Source: Sorex araneus
Taxonomy: Eukaryota > Chordata > Mammalia > Eulipotyphla > Soricidae
Reading direction: 5' to 3'
Assembly: GCF_027595985.1 (NCBI RefSeq)
Contig: NC_073305.1
Location: 32,512,939 to 32,576,938 of the forward strand
Length of the DNA stretch: 64,000 bases
In this document: one piece after another, positions 35,564-47,500 of the stretch
Layout of the letters: the number at the start of each line of letters is the position of its first letter
Numbering within the stretch: position 1 is the first letter of the stretch
The notes under the pieces: generated by a model
What the model was told of the DNA's origin: nothing
Databases searched by the model: none
The model's input: the letters and a program-made list of their open reading frames with translations, nothing else
Made by a program: the position numbers and the translations under genes

Positions 35564-38500
35564 CTGTGGTGCTTGCTGGGGCTTGAAACGCATTAGCTGT
35601 GGAGGCTGTACCTCCAGACTGCAGTGCTCACTGGGGATGCACTCACAACTATGGTACTCACACTTGGCTGTGGTATAGTTGATTCGATTCTTAGCACTGC
35701 ACAGTCCCCTAAACACTGAGGTGGGAGTAGCCCCTGAGTAACAAAAAACTAAACCAAAAAGCCACGTACCTTCCTGACATCAGAACTTTTGGGTTCTGTT
35801 GTCCAAGTGATAACCCGAGACACTGCCAGGCGAGTTTCACTGGAGTTGACAAAATCTCCTGGATCCATCTGTTTCGCCAGAGTTTCTATATATTTAAGGA
35901 TAGCAACTTTTACCTATGGGAAGGGAGCACGATGAATTAATATACACAGAGGAAAAGAATAATCTAAGAGTCTGATTCTTGTATGTTTCCCCCCTTTGTT
36001 TTCAGTAAAAAAAAAAAAAAAAAAACCAAAAAGAACAAAAACCAACAGGGGATCAGGTTGCATAATTCATTTCATAATGAATGCATCTTAAGAATTCTAA
36101 CTTTGAAACAAAACCAGAGTTAACCTTCCACTATCCTAAGTAAAAAACAGAGTGGAGGGATTGTGGTTAACTTGGCAATAGTAGCTGCAACTAACTTGTG
36201 ACAGCACATACTATTTGAGATGGTTGAAATCATGTCACTTCCTCTGAGTGTGAATAGCTGAAGGTAACTAAATCAAAGAATAAACATCAATATATCATTT
36301 TCAACTTATCACCGTCAGGAATTCCACAACCTGAGACCGAGTGAGTGCAGTGTCTAGGTAATTTATGGAGGCAAGGCAAAGGTTTCAAAAGTTTTCAAAG
36401 TTGACATATGTTCACCAAACCAACAGGTAAAATAACCGCAGTGCACACACATTTGAAGGTTTACATCTTAGTAGGATCTTTTACAAGAATATGTGCATAC
36501 AGCTTTAGTAACAAAAATAGGCATTCTTCAGAGATGGAGAAAATAATCTAATCGCTAAACTGCACATAATCCTACAACATGTTTGCCAAGTGGAGAAAAA
36601 GAGATCAACAAAAATATCATTTTAAAGAATATTACTCACTCAAATAAAATCATTCTGCATTGCCCTTTCCACCTATTCTATTGCTTCCTTTATGACATTT
36701 AAACACATGATACTCTGTGGGAGATACAAAATTTTATCCAAATATGCATATTTTCTCAAAGATACATAAACTTTAAATAAGTAATTTTAATATACCATAT
36801 ACTCTATAGCCCCTTGTTTTTATTTTTTCAATTAAAAAATCTTGAAAGGACAGAAAGTAGCAGGGTTAAGGCCGTCTATACAGCCTACCCTGGTTTGATT
36901 CCCTGCATCACACGTTTTCCTGAGCATGCCAGGACTGACCTCTGAGAGCAGAGCCAAGAGTAAGTCCGAGTACAGGCAGGTATGGCTAGCCCCCTCAGCC
37001 CCCCACAAATTCTTTTTTTGTTTTTTGTTTTTGGATCATACCCTCAGGGCTCAGGGACTACTACAGGCTTAGTGCTTTCTGGGGTACTCTCAGTGGCGCT
37101 CAGGGGCCATTTGGTCCTGGAAATTAAATCCAGCCTCAAACATGCAAGGCAAGTGCTTTACCGCTGAGCCACATCCTTAGATCCAAGAAGCATTGAAACT
37201 TTTTGTTTTGTCTGTCATACCCGGTGGTAAGCAGGGGTTTCTCCTATCTCTGTTCTCAGGAATTACTCCTGGCGGGGCTCAGGGGACCATATGGGATGTT
37301 GGGGTTTGGACCACTGCCAGTCATGTGCAAGGCACCCTACTTTGTGTGCTATCGCTCCGGACTAGCACTTACGCTTTCTTTTCTTCCTTTCCATTTTTTA
37401 GTGCCGAGGACTAAACCCCATCACTGAATCGCATCCTGGGTAAGATGCTTGCTTTGCATGTGACCAATTCAGATTTGATCCTCCTCGACACTGAAGTCTC
37501 CTGAGCCCTGCTAGGTGTGACCCCTGAGCACAGAGCTTGCCGTGGTCCCAAAATAAAACCAAAACATTATTATTATCATTCATGTATCATTACTGTTTTG
37601 GTTTTAGGGCAACCCTCGTAGTGTCCAGGGGGCTGTGAAGGACTGGGAATTGAACTCGGACCTCCCACATGCAAAGCAGGTGCTCTAGTCCTTTGATTCA
37701 TCTCCCTGTTTCAGTTCTTTATACTTTTTCCTGTCATCCATCTGAAAGACACTTATTATTGGTATAAGGGATGGCCTCAACATTATTCTTGCCACAGTAA
37801 AACATGAATTCAACATTTTCCTCTTCACCCCTGTGCAACATTTCTACACAACATGTGTGTAGGCAACACAGGAACATGATACCAGTCTTGAGTATAATGC
37901 TTAAAGTAGGAAAGCTAATTTTAACTTACTTTCCCATTCTCTTTTGACCTTTAGCAACTTTATACTTACAATGAACTCCTCTACCACCTATATGTCTTAA
38001 ACTAGTGGTTTAATGTAGACTTCCATTTTCAAAGGCCCATAAAATATCTTCACATATATTTTCCACATCACTTGAATACCTATCATTGGTTCTTAAATTG
38101 TAATCCCTATTACGTTTATAATTTATTGTATATTATAGATAACAATGATAAAATTATATTTAAATTCCTAGAAATGCTTTGTACAATGGCTTGCATAAAT
38201 AATGAGCTAAAAAGTGTTATAAATAGTATCAAGTAAATTATTTTCCTCCTTCAGGTTACTTTTCACAATTTAAATAGATGGGATACTTTGACAAAATGAC
38301 TCAGAAAACGTTTGGTTGAATGTAAGTCAATCCTGGTGAGAAATATAATTATGAATTTAAGGCAAAATCATATTCAGAAACTTCAATTCTGGGCAGTAAT
38401 GCTTATGAATATACATTTCGTGCAAAACAGAGCAGAAAAATATGAGGTTTATAAATGCACATATGCTTGTTATTTCCCTGACTTTAATCTCATTAAAAAA

Positions 38501-41500
38501 AAAACACTAAAAACATATCTTTAGTAAAGAATTCAGGTATACTTTTATATTATTTTTCCTTTATGTTGAACTTAATCGTTGTTTCAAATCAAGTAAGATT
38601 TAAAATTGTTTTAAAACAAATTAGATTCTACCTACTTTTCATATAAGTTAGCTGGAAGTTGTGTGCTAACAACAATTGAGAAATTCTAACTTTAAATTTC
38701 ATGCACACATAAAAAAAATCACATTTAAAAACCAAAAAGTTACTATTCCAATATAGAAAAGTGAAGAATGAAATTGAAATGAAATGTAAAAATATTTATT
38801 TACTAAAGTAAATATATATTTACTTTTGGTAAAAGTGACACTTTGCCAAATATGGCTATTAATCTTCCTAAATTTTAAAAAAAAGCATTGGGAAATCACA
38901 AACATAAATTAGATAAGACATTATAGAGCAAGTTTGCATACCAGCCAAGGGTTAGATGGCCATACTTGTACTACCTTTTAAATATATGTCCCCATTAAAT
39001 TTCTCCAAGGCATAGTCTGGCATTTGTGTAACATTTAAAATAAAATAAAATCTGTGCATGCTTAAAAGGCTTATAAAGGTTAGTAGTTGAATAGATGCAT
39101 ACAAACATAATCTGAAACACTGCAGAGTTTGTAAAGAGAGTTAAGAAAAGAAAGAATGCAGATTAAATCAAAAACAAAAAACCTTGGAGCTCCAAAAAGA
39201 GTGAAGCTGGTCCCGAAGTGCTGGCTTGGCTGTCTGAAAAGTTTATAAAAACAAGATCCACTGATTGAATAATTTCTCAGGTAACAGAAATACAAATATC
39301 AACATAACTTTAGTAGTAAAATATTTCAATTCCTTACAAGGTCTTCAAAAGATTTTACTTTTTTTTTTTTACCTTTAAGCTTGGTGTTTGGGTCTGATCA
39401 ACTGTAAATCTCATTAGAATATTAAACTGAAGATCATTTGGAAAAGATTCTCTGAAAGTAGAAAGTAAAAGAAAACAAAAATTAAGTCAGCAATTATTCA
39501 GCAAAATTAAACAGAAGATTATGCTTAAAACTAAAACATGTCATTCAAGAAGCATGCTTGGCATTGTCTTTGAATCTGGTTTATGTGGTACAGTATACAA
39601 TAAAGGCTATTTCCAGAAGAATCTTTTTTTCTCCTGGGGTTTTGGGGTGTGTGTGCCACAATCTGCTGAGCTCAGGGCTTATTCCTCGCTCTGTGCTCAG
39701 GGATCACTCCTGGTGGGTTCAGGGGACCATTTGTGGTGTCAGGGACTGAACTCGGGTGACCGGAGTGCAAGGTAAGCAGACTACCTGCTGTACTATATCT
39801 CTGTGACCACCCCAGAAGAATCAACATTTGAATTTAAACAGTGTGGGGAGTTAAAAAACAAACAAACAAACAAAACACTATTAAGTAAATAGTCTGTCTT
39901 GCTAGAACTAAAGATTTAACCAGAAGAACGTTTTCAGCAAAAAGTTATGAGATGTTTCCCCACACCTATGATCCGAGTTCTAGACTCACCTCAGCTTAGT
40001 AAGAGAATATTTGAAATAAGTCACTTGAACTCATCTACATAAGAAAGTAGAAATATATCATTGGTTCAAAATCTTCTAAAAAAGATTCTGAATAATTTAA
40101 TGCATAATAAAACATTTTTATACTTAGGAAATGTTTTTATTTTCTTGTTAGATGGAATAAAATCTTCAATTTTACAGGTATATCTTAAGATAAAATACTG
40201 CTTTAAATTATTTAAACAATGCTAATAAAATTTCATTAAACAAATGGTGGTGATTTAAGGCCAATGTACATTAAATATCCTATGTGAATGGGTATCACGA
40301 ACAATTTTCAAATGGAATTCATTTAGTCTAAATGATTTGAGAGAGTTTGGCAATCTGGGTATTTAACATAGAAACGGATTATTCTGATCATTATCACATA
40401 AACTTGAATCCGATGAAGAAAATATTACCTTGTAACATCAAGGGCTTTCTGAACTTTTGCCTGAACAGACCCAAGCAAATCAGCACCCATTTTTTTTAGT
40501 AGCTGTGTCAGCAGTACAAACAGCCAATCTTGAAGATCATCTTTGTGGACTTGGATGAAGTCCACTAGTGTTTCCAAAAACATGCTGAATACCTACAGTT
40601 GATAAACAGGGCAAGGGGGAAGAAAAAGGAGGACATATTGACCTCTATGATCAATTCAAAACCGAAAGAAAAGGGAATACAGGAATCAGAGGCACAGCGA
40701 TTGGCAGCCAAGCGGAAAAACAATCTCTCTTGCTTTTCATTGGACTCTGTGATAACAAGAGTACGTTTGAACTGTTATCCAACTTCTGCTGAAGTTCGAC
40801 AATTAGCTATTCCATGCAGCATCACTTGGTAAAGAAATATTTGCCATAATGGCTGGCACACCTAATGCTGTCAATGATGTCCCAGCTTTAACTAGCTAAA
40901 CTGAAATCCATTTTATCTGAAATGCAGGACGACTTCCTATATACCAATGACTCTCAGCAATTTGGAAGCCATTTTGGAAGAGTGGCATGGGTAACTATGT
41001 GACAGTTACCTTAGGGTAGCTTACAGTACTTTAAGGTATAAGATCTGCCTTAGATTTCTCAAAATGTCAGATGTCACAATTTTTTGGGATACATTTACAA
41101 AAACTGCCCCGAAAAGTAATTTTATTTATTTTTGCCAAAGTAATCTTAAATGATCCAGCTGTAAAGAAAAGGAAATAAATCCAGGATACAAAACTACAAT
41201 CTGTTTTGAGGGATTTCTAAAAAGTTCTAGACTGACACTAAGTCTCCATTTCTTCTGATGGATCTCATACTTGGTTCCAGTACTAATCTATTAGTTTGAA
41301 AAAAGGTGAAAAATATTTTTAAGGAAGGGATGCTAATTTTAACAAGTTGTATATCTCACTGAAATATGTATGAAAAGGGACCCATATTAAGGTTCTATCT
41401 CTTTATAAGAAATTCAGCACTAGAGTGATATTTATTTCTAGCTAGTGAAAATGAAAAAAACCTTCCAATAATGGCTGTTTCATTGTATGATGATAGTTGA

Positions 41501-44500
41501 CAATCACAAGAGGTGATCAAAGGTTAACAATCAGGGTTGGGAGTTAACTCAAGAAGCTGGAGCAGTAGCTTTATACGAGGGAGCTCCAATTCATCCCAAT
41601 GAAGCACCATGTGCAGCCCCGGAAGGCATAAATGGGGAAGAAGCTAATAATCTCAGAGTATTTGAGAAGAGTTTTGTTCTCAATATACTTCCTCTAAATT
41701 TTCTTTATACAGTAGTACATGAATCCTATTTTAGGAGAAATCCTCCTCAGAAATGAAGCATTTTCTCTAGCAGAATTATAATTCGACAGCTTCTGGTGCT
41801 GATGAAACTAAAATTTGCTTATGATCTTTTCAAGATCTGAATTTATTTCCTTCAGGAGTCATCAGAGTCCTTTAAGCCAAAATATCTTTCGATTCAATAT
41901 AATGTATATCTAACTGAATCAAAATGTAGATGTCATTTTGTTCTGCCTATAAAATTATGTTTTTTCAAAATACTTATATATGATCTTTGTGGCATACCCC
42001 AAAATAGGTATGAGTATATGAAAATATATATTTGCGTATTATAAAGTGGGAAGTTAACATGTTACTATGAAACAAGTGCTAAAAATTCATTTTCAGAAGC
42101 AAAACTTGAGAATTTTTTAGTATTTTAGTATTAAAATACTAAAACATACCTTGCACTGTAAACTGTCTTGTTTGCTTTTCTTGGATAGCTTAGTAAGACG
42201 ACTAGAAGTATTTATGGGGAAGCTGAGATTAAACAAAAACAACTGCACCTGGGCATGAGTTTTTAAATAATTCAACAAAATCAGTCTTTAATCTCATAAT
42301 CTCACAGCCAATTTATTGGAAAAAGAATAATAATATGTCATTACAATCGAGGTAGTCTTTTATTTTTTGGGGGGACCACAACTGCTCAGAGGAACAGGAG
42401 GTGCCAGGGTGCCTTCAAGCAGCCCTTTCAACTCTGTCCGGCCAGAGCAGCTTTTCTACACTCCCTTCTATCTTAGGTGTGCCAGCCATCAAATACAGAA
42501 CAGAAGAACATAATCAAATTAGATTAATTAGTAGATTAAAAGCACATCTCCAAACAGAATGATAGTCTGCATAACTGCAAATAGCGTTTCGTGGATTGCA
42601 AAGGGTCCAACACTGCAATGAACTCTTTGGGAGAGAAAATAGAGAAAAAGGGTTAATTGCACAGTCATGCAGCAAAGTTAGGTTTCCAACAAATATTGAA
42701 CCAACTTACTCTCTATTGAGAGTTCCAACACAGGGGACAGCATGCAAAAAGAAAAAAAAAAAAAGAAAAAAGAAAAACACACAAATTAGTCGCCATCAAT
42801 GCAAAGTTCCTGTAGGGAAGAAAAACACTTAGAAAATAAATGTGACATGTTTTTTGAAGTTTTATGATAAACTCAAAATAGTTTTAAAATAAGAGTTCAA
42901 TGAGTAGTATGGAAGAACAGGATTTTCCTATGCTTTCCTCTTACCTCCTTATCAAGGAAACAAAAAAAGCAAAGTAAACACTTTCTTTTCCAGAATCTAT
43001 TATGTTTGAGGCTTAATTTCTGGAAAGAATGGAAGACCCATGACCACTTTCTGAACTGAGCCAACATTCGCTCCAAAGCACAGTATCTAAAGCGTTTCTT
43101 ACTCACTGAATGACTGAAACCCACTCATAAACAGCTTTGTAATGTTCTATCTCATGGTGATTCAATAAAATAAATTTTCTTTTTTCTTTCAGAAGGGAGT
43201 GGAGCAGCTAGGAGTGGCCCCTGGGACACTGATGGAGGGAAGCAGACAGTGGGGTGGTTGTGGTAATACAGGCATGAAAAGTAGCATTAACAGTATTGTG
43301 AATCATGGCACTTCAATAAAAATGAAAAAAGAAAAAGAAAAGAAAAGGAAAGAAAAGAAAAGAGAGAAGAAGAGAAAAAGGCTGACTGGTTCATTTCTAT
43401 ATAAGAGGACATGGGACAACCCATCCATCCACGTTCAGGGAGTATCTCCCAAACACCCTAACAGCTGGGAGCAGGGCTTTGCATAGTTCCTGCCCCATAA
43501 TTTTCAGGATCCAATTCAGAGTGGATAGCAAGGTAGGCATGAGGAAAAAGAGCAATCCAAGCAAGGATGCAAGGATGCAGGAATGCTGGACTGGGAAATA
43601 AAAAGTAGTGTCCGAGATCATGTCTTACGGCTCTAAGGACACACGAACAGCACAGTTTGGGAATAAACAGCTCAAGCTGGGCAGGGAGTGGAGCTCAGTG
43701 ATCAGAGTGCTCGCTTGTCTAGGTGAGGTCTTGGGTTTGACTCCTGACACCACTAAAGTAATCCAGTCTGGGTCTTTTATCTTCAGGTAGGAAAGAATTA
43801 AGGAACTTACTGAAAACATTTAACAACTCAAGCTTAGTCTTTGATGCTTGGATAAAATTAAGATAAGTTTCTGATGATTTTTGACAATTATTGATTTAAA
43901 GTATAAGCAACTTATCTTTTAGAGGAATTTTAGCTTATGCACAAAATGGGATTTTTATATCTTTAAGAACTGTTGCAAGCAATGAAATACCGAAATAATG
44001 AGGAAATAATAAATGTAAAAATAAACTGCAGATAATAAACAGTCAAGTGATATTTGATGAATATTTTTCTCATAAATTTCCTTCTACATTTCCCTTTACT
44101 TAGGTTAGAAATTCTCATGAAGACACTTGGTGTCCTAAAAGAAGAAATTTTATCAAGTGTCACCACTGTTAAACACACTGCGAAAATTACAATAAATGAA
44201 TACACTTAACAACAATATTATCTTAAATTTAAAACAAACTGTGTAGCTCACATGCAGATTAAGCTGAGTACATATATATATTTTAATAAACATTAAAAAT
44301 TAAATGTTCTGAAAATTTAAATAACTAACATATAAAATACCTGTCATATTAATACATAATGACTAAAGCCATACTTTGTGCTATTTCATGACAAGCCCTT
44401 TAAAAATAGCAGCTTTTTAAAAAGAAATATATATATGTATGTGTACATACATATATATATACACACACATTAATGTAATCACAGAAGAAAACTAAATAAA

Positions 44501-47500
44501 AAGAATATTTTTTTACTTACCCCAATTATTTCCTTTAGAAAGAATAAAGTACTCTGAGTAATAAAAATTTGGTCACCCTGTCATGTAAGAGTTACGCTGT
44601 TTACTATATCATTCAGGGCTTCATAGTCTTAGCTATTCTAATGGAGAAGTTTAAATGGCTACAAAGACCAATTACTGAATTATGTATGACATAAAACATT
44701 TAATTTTAATTTTGTTTGAAAAGATCATTACTATTTAGGGCAATAGTGACACACAATTGCCTCACTTACCCCCCCCCCCTTACTTTACTTTTTTTTTTTT
44801 GGTGATAGCTATGAGCAAATAATCTTAAAAATACTAAAACATACCTTGCCATGAGGATCAGCAAACATTCTTGTGAAAATTTCACATAATCTTTTCAGTT
44901 CCACTCGACTGTCAAAATAATAATATGGTTAATGACTATCTTGGTATTGGAAGTCATTTAAAAATAACCTTACACACTAGGTTTCTTTAAAAAGGAGATA
45001 AAGGCAAAAAGCAAAGTCTCACATTTGAGAAATTTGTGAGTCTAATAACCAAACCAAAATGATTTTTTTAAGATACAACAATAATTCTGTTGGCAGTCAC
45101 ACAAAAGAAAAGAAATATACATCACCGTGTGGAGCAAAAGCTTTCTAAACTAGGCTACGCCCTTGACATTTTCAATGATACACTGACCCTGATACTAACC
45201 TAATCTCAGTAAGATTGGGAAAAACATGATGATGATTTTTTTTCAGGGACTCATGAAATGTGCAATGAACGTTATTAAAATTTATTAGGCAGTATATAAG
45301 AATTCTTTTGATTTATGCAGTTCAAATGCTTCTCAAAATAAAAAGACAGCTAGTAAATTAAACTCTGAACTTTAACTTAAACTTAACCTTATGCCAGAAA
45401 GCAGCCCTTTATTTTTTAAAACATTCAATCATATGGAAAAACTAGACCCTTATATTTTTGTGCGGGGGGGGCATGAATGTGGGGGCACGCACTTTCAAAT
45501 GTTCTCAGGGGGCAGAACACTACTTTTGAGATGCTCTGGGAGCCTCCAGGATTGCATCCAAGATGCTTAGGGTGCAAGGGATCAAAGCAGGGGTGGCCAC
45601 ATGACAACTACTGTGTTAACTCTCCTGCCCCAAACTAGAACTGTAGCACTGTACCACTGTCGTCCCGTTGTTCATCGATTTGCTCGAGCGGGCACCAGTA
45701 ACATCTCCATTGTGAGACTTGTTGTTACTGTTTTTAGCATACTGAATACGCCACGGGTAGCTTGCCAGGCTCTGCTGTGTGGGTGGGATGCTCTTAGTAG
45801 CTTTCCGGGCTCTCCGAGAGGGAAGGAGGAATTGAACCCAGGTCGGCCGTGTGCAAGGCGCATGCCCTACCAGCTGTGTTATGGCTCCAGCCCCTAAACT
45901 AGATTTTGAAAAAATAATTTATTCTGAGAGAGCCTCCGCAAACAGTGCACAGGCTATGAGTTCCTCCCTGTGGCTCTTGGCCAACCAGACTGGTGGTTCA
46001 ATGTGAGATCCGATGTTTGGTACTGTTTGGACCCGGCAGTGCTGAGTATTACGAGGGCCACCTTTGCAATCCAGAGATTCTCGGGGGACCCTGTGGTGAT
46101 GGGAATCAACCAGGGTTAACTGCATGCAAAGCCTGTACTTTAAGCCCTGTACTCTTTCTCCAGCCCTGAAACTTGAACCTTAAAGGGGCAGACCACAGAT
46201 ATTTAAAACATTACATAGATAAAAGCAATAAAGAACAGAGGAGGAAAAGAAAACCAAACCAAACCAAAGGCAACAGCCCTACCCACTGTACGATCTCTCC
46301 GGCCCAAGGGAAGAACTTTTTTTTTTTTTTCCTTTTTGGGTCACACCCAGCGATGCTCAGGGGTTACTTCTGGCTTTGCACTCAGGAATTACTCCTGGCA
46401 GTGCTTGGGGGACCATATGGGATGCCGGGGATCGAACCCGGGTCGGTCGCGTGCAAGGCAAACGCCCTCCCCGCTGTGCTATCGCTCCAGCCCAAGGGAA
46501 GAACTTTTAATACCACCACCTGAGCTGAGAACAAGTCTGTCCCAATCAATACTGGGATCTAAATGGGTTATGGAAACAAAGCCAAGTCAGCAAGTGCTAA
46601 CCTGATAAGTTATTTCAGGACAACACAACTCACCTCAGTGTTCTTTGATTTTTCAGTAAGTTCTGCAAACCCAGGAGGCCTTCTTTCCTTTCTGACCAAT
46701 TGGAACTAGCGCAGCGATTGAGAACTTCTGCCACGTCTTCCGTCTGCCTCATGTAGGTGGGGATACTGCCGTTTCTAGAACTGTAGGAGCGTTCGGAACA
46801 CGCACTGGAGGCGTCGCTGTTGGCATCGTCATCAGAGTGCATCCCATACGATTCGTATCTCCTTCGAGCCGGCTTTTTCTATTGTACATGAAGACTCTCA
46901 TTAGTAAGAGCTGCAAGAATAAATCTCAGTTTTCTACTGCTCACAGAAAGAAAAACTAAAAACCACTGTAGACCAATGCAGAGCATAGCATGCTGCTGAT
47001 CACCATAGTAAATGTCGACACTCAGGCTTTCTAAGGTAGGAAATGAAAAATTCTTTAACTATGGGAAGTGGTAGAAACAGTAAGTCTGACTAAAAAGGAA
47101 GTGTTGCTATGTGAAGGGTGAAGTTCCAAAAATGTGGTCCCCTGGGCTCCCCTTTCATTCTTCCTTTTCATGGAAAACAAAGAACTACTACAGTATAAAT
47201 GAACAGAAAGCCACTAGCAAGTTGAGTTGGTAAGATGCAAATCAAACCTTTTTGTTTTTATTTGATTTTGCTTTTACAGAATTCCTGGGCCACACCCAAT
47301 GGTGCTCTTACTGGTGCAATAGTACATTTTTAAAGGATGGAAGCAATCAGAAAATAGGCAATTGAATGAGAAAAAGCATGCTTTCCCTCCTGTGAAGATC
47401 TACTCTCACCTGTCTACCTTGCTTCCACTGTCATGTTTTTTGTTTTCCTTCTAAACCCTTAGTTACAGATCTTGTATCTACCCTCAAGTCTAGAAAAGGA

